DNA of 20,325 nucleotides from NCBI GenBank assembly GCA_002393705.1, contig DGTH01000090.1, forward strand, positions 1 through 20,325, read 5' to 3'. The position numbers were made by a program, and so were the translations under genes. Shown one piece after another: positions 6,958 through 15,798 of this stretch; position 1 is the first letter of the stretch; every line of letters starts with the position of its first letter. The notes below the pieces were generated by a model, which saw only the letters and a list, made by a program, of their open reading frames with translations, was not told the DNA's origin and did not search any database. Source of the stretch: Prevotella sp. UBA4341. Its GTDB lineage: Bacteria; Bacteroidota; Bacteroidia; Bacteroidales; Bacteroidaceae.

Positions 6958-8430
6958 ATGAAACTGAACGAACTACTACGCAACATCAACGCCACCGGTA
7001 TTCAGGGTAGTACCGATGTCGATATTACGGGTGTGAACATTGACTCGCGCCGCGTAGAGAACGGCCACCTGTTCGTCGCCATCAAGGGCACGCAGACCGA
7101 TGGTCACAAATACATAGCGAAGGCCCTGGAGCAAGGGGCTGTAGCCATTCTCTGTGAAGAGCTGCCCGCAGAGCTGGCAGCCGGTGTCACCTACATTCAG
7201 GTCGATTCGACCGAAGCAGCTGTAGGCCCGGTGGCTACGCTGTTCTATGGCGACCCGACACAGAAGCTGAAGCTGGTGGGTGTGACGGGTACCAACGGCA
7301 AGACCACCATTGCCACCTTATTATATCAGATGTTCAGGAAGTTTGGCCATAAGTGCGGACTGCTCTCTACGGTCTGCAACTACATAGAGGATGAGGCCAT
7401 ACCTACCGACCACACGACTCCGGACCCGATAGAGCTGAACCGCTTGCTGGCCCGCATGGTGGATGCCGGTTGTGAGTACGCCTTCATGGAGTGTTCGAGC
7501 CACGCCATTCAGCAGCAGCGCATCGGCGGCCTGAAGTTCAAGGGCGGACTGTTTACCAACCTGACGCGCGACCACCTGGACTACCACAAGACCTTCGAGA
7601 ACTACCGCGACGCCAAAAAGATGTTCTTCGACTCGCTGGGCAAGGACGCCTTCGCCATTACCAATGCCGACGACAAGAACGGCATGTTCATGGTGCAAAA
7701 CTGCAAGGCACAGGTGAAGACCTACTCCACACGGACCATGGCCGACTTCAGGGCCCGCATCATTGAGTGTCACTTTGAGGGCATGTACTTGGAGATTAAC
7801 GGGCGTGAGGTAGGCGTGCAGTTTATCGGCAAGTTCAACGTGAGCAACCTGCTGGCCGTCTATGGTGCTGCTATCATGCTGGGTAAGGAGCCTGAGGACA
7901 TCCTGGTTATTATGAGTACGCTGAAGAGTGTCAGCGGTCGTTTGGAACCAGTCCGCTCACCGGAAGGTGTGACAGCCATTGTCGATTACGCCCATACGCC
8001 CGACGCCTTGGAGAACGTGCTGAACGCTATTCACGAGGTGCTCTCCAACAGCCATCAGCCGTCAGCCAACACCCGTAAAGTCATCACGGTATGCGGAGCT
8101 GGCGGCAATCGTGACAAAGGCAAGCGGCCGCTGATGGCTCAGGAAGCGGTGAAGCAGAGCGACAAGGTCATCATCACCAGTGACAACCCGCGCTTTGAAG
8201 ACCCTCAGGACATCATCAACGACATGCTGGCCGGCCTCAATGCTCAGCAGATGAAGAAAGTGCTGAGCATTGCCGACCGCCGCGAAGCCATACGCACAGC
8301 GGCCATGCTGGCCCAGAAGGGCGACGTCATTCTCATTGCCGGTAAAGGGCACGAGGACTATCAGGAAATAAAAGGCGTGAAACACCACTTCGACGACAAG
8401 GAGGTGGTGCGGGAAACCTTTGGCATATAA
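6958..8430 (+). CDS. murE: UDP-MurNAc-L-Ala-D-Glu:meso-diaminopimelate ligase MurE
   Basis: This 490-residue cytoplasmic Mur ligase adds the third amino acid to the UDP-MurNAc-dipeptide with ATP. The ATP loop is [10 protein letters not shown] (108-117). The lysine in YRDAKK (216-221) corresponds to the carbamylated lysine region. DNPR (409-412) is the signature for meso-diaminopimelate rather than lysine, followed by GKGHEDYQ (462-469). Length is normal. The 34-base gap to ftsI is A/T-rich with an alternating TATATATA run and contains no TAnnTTTG box. mraY follows after a 38-base gap made of A-rich repeats. Confidence 0.97.
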   Translation: MKLNELLRNINATGIQGSTDVDITGVNIDSRRVENGHLFVAIKGTQTDGHKYIAKALEQGAVAILCEELPAELAAGVTYIQVDSTEAAVGPVATLFYGDPTQKLKLVGVTGTNGKTTIATLLYQMFRKFGHKCGLLSTVCNYIEDEAIPTDHTTPDPIELNRLLARMVDAGCEYAFMECSSHAIQQQRIGGLKFKGGLFTNLTRDHLDYHKTFENYRDAKKMFFDSLGKDAFAITNADDKNGMFMVQNCKAQVKTYSTRTMADFRARIIECHFEGMYLEINGREVGVQFIGKFNVSNLLAVYGAAIMLGKEPEDILVIMSTLKSVSGRLEPVRSPEGVTAIVDYAHTPDALENVLNAIHEVLSNSHQPSANTRKVITVCGAGGNRDKGKRPLMAQEAVKQSDKVIITSDNPRFEDPQDIINDMLAGLNAQQMKKVLSIADRREAIRTAAMLAQKGDVILIAGKGHEDYQEIKGVKHHFDDKEVVRETFGI

Positions 8431-8468
8431 ATCGAAAATACGTAAATCGAAAATCGTAAATAATAAAG
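8431..8468 (+). repeat. A-rich heptad-type leader before mraY
   Basis: The whole murE-mraY gap is made of units ATCGAAA, ATACGTAA, ATCGAAA and ATCGTAA, then ATAATAAAG up to the ATG. It contains ACGTAAATCGAAAATC (8440-8455), which differs at two positions from the 16-base box found before ftsA and ftsZ, but sits 13 bases from the start instead of 6-7. The murE stop TAA fits the same repeat phase. Confidence 0.7.
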
Positions 8469-9743
8469 ATGTTATACTACATTTTCCGATTCTTAGAGCA
8501 ATACGACATTCCGGGAGCACACATCTGGAGCTACGTCTCGTTCCGCTCGCTGTTGGCGCTCATCATGTCGCTGCTCATCTCAGCCTGGTTTGGCGAGATA
8601 TTCATCAAGCTGATGAAGCGTCGCAACATTGCCGAGACGGCCCGCGACCCCAGCATCGACCCCTTTGGAGTGGAGAAAAAGGGGGTGCCCACCATGGGCG
8701 GCATCATTATCATGGTGGCCATCCTGGTGCCTGTCATCCTGCTGGGCCGCATGCGCAACATCTACCTGCTGCTGATGATTGTCACGACGGTATGGTTAGG
8801 ACTGTTGGGGTTCCTGGACGACTACAAGAAAATCTTCCAGAAGGACAAGGAAGGCCTGAAGGGAAAGTACAAGATTGTGGGCCAAGTCAGTATTGGCTTC
8901 ATTGTGGGGCTGGTGCTCTGGCTCAGTCCTGACGCCGTAGTGCGCGAGAGCCTGACCACGCCGCAGCAGGCAGAGAGTGGGGCAGTCGTCAAGCACAGGC
9001 AGGAGGCCGTCAAGTCGCTGCAAACCACTATTCCGTTCTACAAGAACCACAACCTGAACTATTCAGACATCATGTCCTTCTGCGGCCAGCACAAGACGGC
9101 TGCCGGATGGGTGCTGTTTGTGCTCATGACCATTCTGGTGGTGACAGCCGTTTCGAACGGCGCCAACCTCAACGACGGCATGGACGGCATGTGTGCCGGC
9201 AACTCGGCCATCATTGGCGCGGCGCTCCTCTTGCTGACCTATGTCTCTGGCCACATTGTCTATGCGGCCTACTTTGACATTATGTACATACCGGGTTCGC
9301 AAGAGTTGGTGGTCTTCCTTAGTGCCTTTATCGGGGCCATGATTGGTTTCCTGTGGTACAATGCTTATCCGGCACAAGTCTTCATGGGCGACACGGGGTC
9401 GCTGATGATAGGCGGCATCATCGGTGTCTGTGCCGTCATCATTCACAAGGAGCTGCTCCTGCCGCTACTCTGCGGCATCTTCTTCATAGAGAGCCTCAGC
9501 GTCATCATTCAGACCCAGTTCTTCAAGCTGATGAAGACGCGTGGCAAGCGGGTGCGCGTGTTCCGTAGCACGCCCATCCACGACAACTTCCGTCGTCTGG
9601 ACTCTCAGCTTGACTCGACGAGCAAATATCTGCTCAAGGGGTGGCCACACCATCCGTTCCACGAGTCGAAGATTACGGTTCGCTTCTGGATTACCACAAT
9701 TATATTGGCAGCATTAACAATTATAACGTTGAAAATAAGATGA
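8469..9743 (+). CDS. mraY: Phospho-MurNAc-pentapeptide transferase MraY
   Basis: This 424-residue polytopic membrane enzyme transfers phospho-MurNAc-pentapeptide to undecaprenyl phosphate, making lipid I. Active-site marks are FLDDYKK (115-121, magnesium-binding Asp pair), NLNDGMDGM (233-241, usual form NLTDGLDGL) and FMGDTGS (305-311). RSTPIH (366-371) and HHPFHESKITVRFW (394-407) are the two halves of the C-terminal histidine region, separated by an insert. The protein is some 60 residues longer than the E. coli enzyme because of inserts at about 155-200 and 372-393, as usual in Bacteroidetes. Its TGA stop overlaps the murD ATG by 4 bases (ATGA). Confidence 0.97.
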   Translation: MLYYIFRFLEQYDIPGAHIWSYVSFRSLLALIMSLLISAWFGEIFIKLMKRRNIAETARDPSIDPFGVEKKGVPTMGGIIIMVAILVPVILLGRMRNIYLLLMIVTTVWLGLLGFLDDYKKIFQKDKEGLKGKYKIVGQVSIGFIVGLVLWLSPDAVVRESLTTPQQAESGAVVKHRQEAVKSLQTTIPFYKNHNLNYSDIMSFCGQHKTAAGWVLFVLMTILVVTAVSNGANLNDGMDGMCAGNSAIIGAALLLLTYVSGHIVYAAYFDIMYIPGSQELVVFLSAFIGAMIGFLWYNAYPAQVFMGDTGSLMIGGIIGVCAVIIHKELLLPLLCGIFFIESLSVIIQTQFFKLMKTRGKRVRVFRSTPIHDNFRRLDSQLDSTSKYLLKGWPHHPFHESKITVRFWITTIILAALTIITLKIR

Positions 9744-11071
9744 GTAAAATAGCGATACTTGGTGCAGGCGAAAGCGGGGCAGGAGCTGCCGTATTAGCCA
9801 AGAAGGAAGGTTTCGACGTGTTTGTCTCAGACATGTCGAAGATTCACGATAAATACAAGAAACAGCTGAACGACCACCACATAGAGTGGGAGGAGGGGCA
9901 GCACACGGAGGCGCGCATCCTCGATGCCGATGAAATCATCAAGAGCCCGGGCATTCCAGAAACGGCCCCCATGGTGGTGAAGGCCCGCCAGAAGGGCATT
10001 GGCATTATCAGCGAGATAGAGTTTGCCGGTCGTTACACGACGTCGAAGATGATCTGCATCACCGGGTCGAACGGCAAGACCACCACGACGAGCCTGATTT
10101 ACCACATCTTCAAGGCCGCTGGCTATGATGCCGGTCTGGCTGGCAACATAGGCAATTCGCTGGCGCTCCAGATAGCCGAAGACCCGCACGAATACTACAT
10201 TATAGAGCTGAGCTCGTTTCAGTTAGACAACATGTACGACTTCCGTGCCAACATAGCCGTTCTGCTCAACATTACGCCCGACCATCTGGACCGCTACGAC
10301 AACTGCATGCAGAACTACGTTGACGCCAAGATGCGCATCATTCAGAACCAGACCGCGCAGGATGCCTTCATCTACTGGAACGACGACCCCATCATCAAGA
10401 AGGAGCTGGCGAAGTACGACATCCAGGCCATTCAGTACCCGTTCTCGGAGCTGAAGGAGAAAGGCTCCATTGGTTACATTGAGGCTGGCCAGTACAAACT
10501 GGAGAAGCCCGAGCCGTTCAACATGGAGCAGGAACTGCTCAGCTTGACGGGTAAGCACAACATCTATAACTCGCTGGCTGCCGGTATAGCCTCGAGCATT
10601 GCCGGCATCAAGAAGGACGTGATACGCAAGAGCCTGAGCGACTTCCCCGGCGTTGAGCACCGCTTGGAGAAGGTGTGCACCGTCAGGGGCGTGCAGTACG
10701 TCAACGACTCGAAGGCTACCAACGTCGATGCGTGCTGGTATGCGCTGGAGTCTATGAAGACGAAGGTCGTGCTCATCATTGGCGGCAAGGACAAGGGTAA
10801 CGACTATGAACCCATCAAGGAACTGGTACGGCAGAAGTGCTCGGCCCTGGTCTATCTGGGCGCGGACAACCAGAAACTGCACGACAACTTCGACGGCATG
10901 GGCATACCCGTACGTGACACACACTCCATGAAAGAGTGCATGGCTGCCTGCTACGAGTTGGCTCAGCCGGGCGAAACGGTATTGCTGTCACCCTGCTGCG
11001 CGTCGTTCGACCTGTTTAAGAATATGGAGGACCGTGGCGAACAGTTTAAAGAATTAGCACGTAGTCTATGA
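9740..11071 (+). CDS. murD: UDP-MurNAc-L-alanine:D-glutamate ligase MurD
   Basis: This 443-residue cytoplasmic ligase adds D-glutamate to UDP-MurNAc-L-Ala. An N-terminal nucleotide-binding GAGESG (8-13) is followed by the ATP loop GSNGKTTT (109-116), ELSSFQLD (156-163), NDSKATN (322-328) and the C-terminal LLSPCCASFD (415-424) with DRGEQF (431-436). The frame stays open upstream into mraY, but I use the ATG at 9740: it overlaps the mraY stop as ATGA, and MSKIAILGAG is the normal family start. The stop likewise overlaps the ftsW start as ATGA, so mraY, murD and ftsW are probably translationally coupled. Confidence 0.97.
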   Translation: MSKIAILGAGESGAGAAVLAKKEGFDVFVSDMSKIHDKYKKQLNDHHIEWEEGQHTEARILDADEIIKSPGIPETAPMVVKARQKGIGIISEIEFAGRYTTSKMICITGSNGKTTTTSLIYHIFKAAGYDAGLAGNIGNSLALQIAEDPHEYYIIELSSFQLDNMYDFRANIAVLLNITPDHLDRYDNCMQNYVDAKMRIIQNQTAQDAFIYWNDDPIIKKELAKYDIQAIQYPFSELKEKGSIGYIEAGQYKLEKPEPFNMEQELLSLTGKHNIYNSLAAGIASSIAGIKKDVIRKSLSDFPGVEHRLEKVCTVRGVQYVNDSKATNVDACWYALESMKTKVVLIIGGKDKGNDYEPIKELVRQKCSALVYLGADNQKLHDNFDGMGIPVRDTHSMKECMAACYELAQPGETVLLSPCCASFDLFKNMEDRGEQFKELARSL

Positions 11072-12336
11072 ACAAGAAGATAGGCAACATATTTAAAGGC
11101 GACAAGGTCATCTGGATGGTGTTCTTCTTCCTCTGCATGATCAGCATAGTCGAGGTGTTCTCTGCCTCGTCGGGGCTGACGTATAAGAGCCAGGACTTCA
11201 TCTCGCCCATTCTCAAGCATACGGGCACCCTTGCCATGGGTTTGTTCATTGCCGTGGTGACGCTGAACATTCCGTGCAAGTACTTCAAGCTGACGACCCC
11301 GTTCCTGTTGCTCATATCTTTCATTACGCTGCTTTGGGTGCTCATGGGCGGTGAGACGATTAATGGAGCCAACCGAGTCATTGAAATACCGGGCTTTACG
11401 TTCCAACCCTCCGAAATAGCCAAAGGCACGATGGTTCTGGCCGAGGCTCAGATTCTCAGTGCCATGCAGCGGGAGAATGGTGCCGACAAGGATGCTTTCA
11501 AGTACATTCTATGGTTAGCCATACCCATAGCGTTCCTGATTGGTTTGGAGAACCTCTCCACTGCGGCCATGCTTTTTGCCATTGTCGTGGTGATGATGTT
11601 CATAGGCCGCGTACCCAACAAGCAGCTGGTTAAGCTGTTAGGCATCGTGGGTGCTTTGGCCGTGGCTGGGCTGCTGTTTGTCTTGATTGTGGGCCATGCT
11701 GAAACGGCCGATGAGGCGAATCTCACCAAGACGGAAACCATTGCCGACCAGCCCAAGGAGAAAAGCAAGTTTCAGAAACTCTTCCATCGTGCCGACACTT
11801 GGAAGGGCCGTATCTTGAACTTCGGTAAGGGTAGCGTTTCGCCTCAGGAGTACGACCTCGACAAGGATGCCCAGGTGGCTCATGCCAACATTGCCATCGT
11901 GTCGAGTGGTATCATCGGCAAGGGACCGGGCAAGTCGATTGAGCGCGACTTCCTTTCGCAGGCTTTCTCCGACTTCATCTACGCTATCATTGTCGAGGAG
12001 CTGGGAATCATCGGTGCAGCCTTCGTGGTGTTGCTGTATATCATCCTGCTCTACCGATGTGCGCGCATAGCCAGCCACTGCGAAAACAACTTCCCGGCCC
12101 TGCTGGTCATGGGGCTTGGGTTGTTGTTGGTGGTTCAGGCCGTCTTCAACATGATGGTGGCCGTGGGGCTGGCTCCCGTTACCGGACAGCCGCTGCCGCT
12201 CATCTCGAAAGGCGGCACATCGACCATCATTAACTGTGCCTACATCGGAGCCATTCTCAGCGTGAGCCGTTCGGCCAAGATGCGCAAAGAGAAAAAAGTG
12301 GAACCGAAATTAGCGGAAACAATAGAAAATGTGTAA
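11068..12336 (+). CDS. ftsW: SEDS peptidoglycan glycosyltransferase FtsW
   Basis: This 422-residue multi-pass membrane protein is the septal glycan polymerase partner of FtsI. SEDS-family marks include QPSEIAK (113-119), the SDFIYA segment whose Asp (D302) matches the essential acidic residue of the family, GLAPVTGQPLPLISKGG (367-383), and multiple hydrophobic helices. ENLSTA (161-166) stands where many FtsW proteins have PDLGTA. The extracellular loop at about 208-265 is long and charged. Its start overlaps the murD stop. The stop codon lies inside a TAnnTTTG-like sequence upstream of murG. Confidence 0.95.
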   Translation: MNKKIGNIFKGDKVIWMVFFFLCMISIVEVFSASSGLTYKSQDFISPILKHTGTLAMGLFIAVVTLNIPCKYFKLTTPFLLLISFITLLWVLMGGETINGANRVIEIPGFTFQPSEIAKGTMVLAEAQILSAMQRENGADKDAFKYILWLAIPIAFLIGLENLSTAAMLFAIVVVMMFIGRVPNKQLVKLLGIVGALAVAGLLFVLIVGHAETADEANLTKTETIADQPKEKSKFQKLFHRADTWKGRILNFGKGSVSPQEYDLDKDAQVAHANIAIVSSGIIGKGPGKSIERDFLSQAFSDFIYAIIVEELGIIGAAFVVLLYIILLYRCARIASHCENNFPALLVMGLGLLLVVQAVFNMMVAVGLAPVTGQPLPLISKGGTSTIINCAYIGAILSVSRSAKMRKEKKVEPKLAETIENV

Positions 12337-12341
12337 TTTTG
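12310..12341 (+). promoter_or_regulatory. Candidate internal promoter before murG
   Basis: TAATTTTG (12334-12341) fits TAnnTTTG and is followed by CAC. TTAG (12310-12313) stands 20 bases upstream in the place of TTTG. The ftsW stop TAA forms the first three bases of the -7 box. A start near 12345 would leave a leader of about 24 bases to murG. This is the only such match I found in a gap inside the cluster, in its largest A/T-rich gap before murG. The -33 match is only partial. Confidence 0.45.
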
Positions 12342-12368
12342 CACGCTCTTATAATTAATAAGTAAGAT

Positions 12369-13481
12369 ATGAACGAGAAACTAAGAGTCATCATCAGCGG
12401 AGGCGGCACGGGGGGCCACATCTTCCCCGCCATCTCAATAGCTAACGCCATACGCCAGAAGCAGCCTGATGCAGAAATACTGTTTGTAGGTGCGCTGGGA
12501 CGTATGGAGATGCAGCGTGTGCCGGCGGCAGGCTACGAAATAAAGGGTTTGCCCATTCAGGGCTTCGACCGCAAGAACCCGCTGAAGAACATTAAGGTGC
12601 TCTATCTGATATGGAAAAGCCAGCGCATGGCCCGACAGATTATCAAACAGTTCCGTCCGATGGTTGCCGTCGGCGTGGGGGGCTATGCCAGTGGTCCGAC
12701 ACTGAACAAGGCTGCTGCCATGGGCATTCCTTGTCTCATTCAGGAGCAGAACAGTTATGCCGGCGTGACCAATAAACTGCTGGCCAAGAAGGCGCAGACC
12801 ATCTGCGTAGCCTACGACGACATGGAACGTTTCTTCCCGAAGGAGAAAATCATCAAGACGGGCAACCCCGTACGCCAGGCGCTGCTTGACACCTCCATTT
12901 CGCGTAATGACATCATTCTCTCGTTCGGACTTGACCCGCAGAAGAAGGTCGTGCTGCTGGTGGGCGGCAGCTTAGGAGCGCGCACCATCAACGAGAGTGT
13001 CATGCAGCATCTTGACCTTGTCAGAGAATCGGATGTCCAGTTTATCTGGCAGACGGGTAAGTACTACCACACTGCCATCATGGAACAACTGAAGAAAGAA
13101 GGGCAGCCGGAGAATCTCGTCGTGACCGACTTCATCAGCGACATGGGGGCCGCCTACACGGCTGCCGACCTGGTCATCAGCCGTGCAGGAGCCAGCAGCA
13201 TCTCTGAGTTCTGCCTCATTGGCAAGCCGGTTATCCTGGTGCCCAGTCCCAATGTGGCTGAAGACCATCAGACTAAGAACGCCATGGCCCTGGTCAATAA
13301 GGAGGCCGCCATCTTCGTGAAAGACAGCGAGGCACCTGCCCGGCTGCTGGAGCTGGCCATTAAGACGGTGAACGACAATGCGAAACTTAACTCCCTACAT
13401 ACCAACATTCTGAAGCTGGCGCTGCCCAACTCGGCAGACATCATAGCCGACGAAGTCATAAAATTAGCAAAATGGAAATAA
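12369..13481 (+). CDS. murG: Lipid II synthase MurG (GlcNAc transferase)
   Basis: This 370-residue GT-B fold enzyme on the inner face of the membrane adds GlcNAc from UDP-GlcNAc to lipid I. Family blocks are GGGTGGHIFPA (11-21), GVGGYASGP (102-110), QEQNSYAG (125-132), GGSLGAR (199-205), SRAGASSISE (271-280) and PSPNVAEDHQTKNA (292-305). Length is normal. The start follows a 32-base A/T-rich leader. The last 10 bases overlap the start of murC, so the two reading frames are coupled. Confidence 0.97.
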   Translation: MNEKLRVIISGGGTGGHIFPAISIANAIRQKQPDAEILFVGALGRMEMQRVPAAGYEIKGLPIQGFDRKNPLKNIKVLYLIWKSQRMARQIIKQFRPMVAVGVGGYASGPTLNKAAAMGIPCLIQEQNSYAGVTNKLLAKKAQTICVAYDDMERFFPKEKIIKTGNPVRQALLDTSISRNDIILSFGLDPQKKVVLLVGGSLGARTINESVMQHLDLVRESDVQFIWQTGKYYHTAIMEQLKKEGQPENLVVTDFISDMGAAYTAADLVISRAGASSISEFCLIGKPVILVPSPNVAEDHQTKNAMALVNKEAAIFVKDSEAPARLLELAIKTVNDNAKLNSLHTNILKLALPNSADIIADEVIKLAKWK

Positions 13482-14839
13482 AAGCAGTATATTTCGTAGG
13501 TGCAGGCGGCATCGGCATGAGCGCCCTTGTCCGTTACTTCCTGAGCCGAGGCATGGTCGTGGCCGGTTACGACAAAACGCCCAGCACGCTGACCCGCCAG
13601 TTGGAGCAGGAAGGTGCGCTCCTGCATTATGAAGAAGACGTAGAGGCAATACCCGAGGCTTGCAGGCAGCGCGAGACGTGCCTGGTCATCTACACCCCCG
13701 CCATACCCGCAGACCATAAGGAGCTGCAGTACTTCCGTCAACATGGGTTTGAGATACAAAAACGCGCTCAGGTGTTGGGCCGACTGACGTGTCAGCACAA
13801 GGGACTCTGCGTGGCAGGGACCCATGGCAAGACCACCACTTCGACCATGTGTGCACACATCATGCACGAGAGCCATTTAGACTGTAACGCATTCCTGGGC
13901 GGCATTTCCAAAAACTATGGTACGAACTATATACTCAGCCCGTCAGACTTTGTGGTCATTGAGGCCGACGAGTTTGACCGTTCGTTCCACTGGCTCCGCC
14001 CCTGGGTCAGCGTCATTACGGCTACCGATGCTGACCACCTGGACATCTACGGTACGAAGGAGGCCTACTTAGAGAGTTTTCGCCACTATACCACGCTCAT
14101 TCAGCCCGGCGGTGCACTCATTGTTCATCGTGGCTTAGAGATGCAGGAGTCGCTTGCTGATGGTGTCCGCCGTTACGACTATGCGCTCAGCGAGGGAGAC
14201 TTCCATGCTGAGAACGTCAAGATAGAGAACGGTGAAATATCGTTCGACTTCGTGTCGCCGATAGAGTCGGTTGCTGCTGTCGAACTGGGGCAGCCCGTTC
14301 CCATTAACATTGAGAATGCAATAGCCGCCATGGCTATGGCTCAGCTGGCTGGCTGCACGGCCGAAGAACTGCGTCGGGGCATGAAGACCTATCAGGGAGT
14401 GGAACGTCGTTTCGACTTCAAGATTAAGACCGACCGGCTGGTCCTTCTGAGTGACTACGCGCACCACCCGAAAGAGATATACCATAGTGCCCGCAGCATA
14501 CGCGAGCTCTACCGCGACCGCAAGATAACCGCTATCTTCCAACCGCATCTTTACACACGTACACGCGACTTCTATATGGAGTTTGCCGAGGCGCTCAGCC
14601 AGCTTGACGAGGTGGTGCTTACCGAGATATACCCCGCCCGCGAAGCACCCATTGAGGGCGTCAGCTCAAAGCTCATCTACGACAATCTGAAGCCAGGCGT
14701 GGAGAAGCAGCTTATCAACAAGACTGACGTGCTTAGCTTTGTCAAGAGTCGTTCGTTCGACGTACTCATCATTCTGGGAGCCGGCGACTTGGACAACTAT
14801 GTGCCCCAGATAGCGGAAATCCTCAAGGATAAATCGTAA
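13472..14839 (+). CDS. murC: UDP-MurNAc:L-alanine ligase MurC
   Basis: This 455-residue cytoplasmic ligase attaches L-alanine to UDP-MurNAc. Blocks: GAGGIGMSAL (10-19), ATP loop GTHGKTTT (116-123), EADEFDRSF (164-172), DYAHHPKEI (328-336), PHLYTRTRDF (358-367) and GAGD (436-439). It overlaps murG by 10 bases. The last six codons (ILKDKS) and the stop form the first unit of a 21-bp tandem repeat that continues into the gap. Each further unit is in the same frame and would end in its own TAA, so copy-number change leaves the protein unaltered. Confidence 0.97.
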   Translation: MEIKAVYFVGAGGIGMSALVRYFLSRGMVVAGYDKTPSTLTRQLEQEGALLHYEEDVEAIPEACRQRETCLVIYTPAIPADHKELQYFRQHGFEIQKRAQVLGRLTCQHKGLCVAGTHGKTTTSTMCAHIMHESHLDCNAFLGGISKNYGTNYILSPSDFVVIEADEFDRSFHWLRPWVSVITATDADHLDIYGTKEAYLESFRHYTTLIQPGGALIVHRGLEMQESLADGVRRYDYALSEGDFHAENVKIENGEISFDFVSPIESVAAVELGQPVPINIENAIAAMAMAQLAGCTAEELRRGMKTYQGVERRFDFKIKTDRLVLLSDYAHHPKEIYHSARSIRELYRDRKITAIFQPHLYTRTRDFYMEFAEALSQLDEVVLTEIYPAREAPIEGVSSKLIYDNLKPGVEKQLINKTDVLSFVKSRSFDVLIILGAGDLDNYVPQIAEILKDKS

Positions 14840-14965
14840 ATCCTCAAGGATAAATCGTAAATCCTAAAGAATAAATCGTAAATCCTAAAGAATAAATCGT
14901 AAATTCTCAAGGATAAATCGTAAATCCTCAAGGGTAAATCGTAAATCCTAAAGAATAAATCGTAA
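14819..14965 (+). repeat. Seven 21-bp tandem repeats, each with an in-frame stop
   Basis: Units start at 14819, 14840, 14861, 14882, 14903, 14924 and 14945. A unit is three heptads: ATCCTCA (or ATCCTAA), AGGATAA (or AGAATAA), ATCGTAA. Units 1 and 2 are identical. Units 3, 4 and 7 are identical. Units 5 and 6 each carry one change relative to unit 1 (ATTCTCA; AGGGTAA). Unit 1 codes the end of murC. All seven units are in that frame and all end in TAA. The first half, ATCCT-CA-AGGAT, is a small inverted repeat in units 1 and 2. Confidence 0.92.
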
Positions 14966-14997
14966 ATCGTAAATAAGTAAATCGTAAATAATAACAG
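14966..14997 (+). repeat. A-rich leader and 16-base box before ftsQ
   Basis: After the seven 21-bp units the gap continues in ATCGTAA steps and ends with the box AAGTAAATCGTAAATA (14975-14990), 7 bases before the ftsQ ATG. It differs by one base from the box before ftsA and ftsZ. No Shine-Dalgarno sequence is present, so this A-rich stretch is the likely ribosome landing site. Confidence 0.6.
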
Positions 14998-15744
14998 ATG
15001 TTGTCTATAAACTGGAAGAAAACAGCCGTCGTTGTTCTGGATATCGCCATAACGGTCTATCTGGTGCTTGCCCTCACCGCGTTCAACCGCCCTGACGCGC
15101 CGGTTACGGTATGCTCTGAGGTGAAGATAGACATTGAACAGGACGGTAGCGAGGGCTTCTTAAATGCAGACGAGGTAAAGAAGTTTCTAGAGACCAACAA
15201 ACTTTACCCGTTGGCCAAACCGCTGGAGAACATCAATCCGCGCCTTATTGAGGAGACATTGCGTCAGAGTCCCTTCGTGGAGACGGCCGAGTGTTATAAG
15301 ACGCAGGGCGGCACTATTCGCATTACGCTGAAGCCTAAGACTCCGATACTGCGGGTGAAAGCCTTGAACGGTGACGATTACTATATAGACAATCACGGCA
15401 AACAAATGAGCAATACTCGCTACCCCAACAACCTCATCGTGGCCACGGGCTACATTAGCCGCCAGTATTCCAAGCGCGTGCTTACGCCCATAGGCAACAT
15501 GCTCATGGCCGACAAGTTCTGGCAGAGCCAGATAGAGCAAATCAATGTTCTGGCCGACGGCTCGATGGAGATTGTACCGCGTGTGGGTGAGCACATCATC
15601 TACTTGGGGCGCCCCACAGGCATAGAGCAGAAACTAAAGCGGTTGGAGAAATTCTACCGCTACGGACTCAGTCGTGCCGGCTGGAACAAGTATTCGTACA
15701 TCAGTCTGGAGTTTGACAACCAGATTATCTGCAAAAAGAAGTAA
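14998..15744 (+). CDS. ftsQ: Cell division protein FtsQ
   Basis: This 248-residue bitopic protein has a short cytoplasmic tail, one membrane segment at about 9-28, and a periplasmic part. The latter begins with a POTRA-like region (about 39-118, with SPFVETAECYKTQGGTIRI at 91-109 typical of the family) and continues with a beta-rich domain. FtsQ links FtsL and related periplasmic proteins in the divisome. Position between murC and ftsA is standard. It is preceded by 158 bases of repeat, by far the longest gap in the cluster. Sequence is poorly conserved in this family, so position and topology carry much of the weight. Confidence 0.9.
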   Translation: MLSINWKKTAVVVLDIAITVYLVLALTAFNRPDAPVTVCSEVKIDIEQDGSEGFLNADEVKKFLETNKLYPLAKPLENINPRLIEETLRQSPFVETAECYKTQGGTIRITLKPKTPILRVKALNGDDYYIDNHGKQMSNTRYPNNLIVATGYISRQYSKRVLTPIGNMLMADKFWQSQIEQINVLADGSMEIVPRVGEHIIYLGRPTGIEQKLKRLEKFYRYGLSRAGWNKYSYISLEFDNQIICKKK

Positions 15745-15754
15745 TCCCCCTTCA

Positions 15755-15798
15755 GAATAAATAGTAAATCGAAAACAAGTAAATCGAAAATAAGCAAG
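15755..15798 (+). repeat. A-rich leader and 16-base box before ftsA
   Basis: The second part of the 54-base ftsQ-ftsA gap consists of AATAAATAGTAAATCG-like steps and ends with AAGTAAATCGAAAATA (15777-15792), 6 bases before the ATG. An earlier partial copy with the same order (GTAAATCGAAAACAAG) directly precedes it. There is no TAnnTTTG box in the gap. Confidence 0.65.

Noticed and set aside
10223..10924. Minus-strand open frame of 233 codons opposite murD
   Set aside because: Shadow of murD; Val/Leu-rich composition with no family.
14819..14997. Coding tandem repeat extending murC
   Set aside because: Every 21-bp unit ends with an in-frame TAA, so no extended product is possible without stop read-through.
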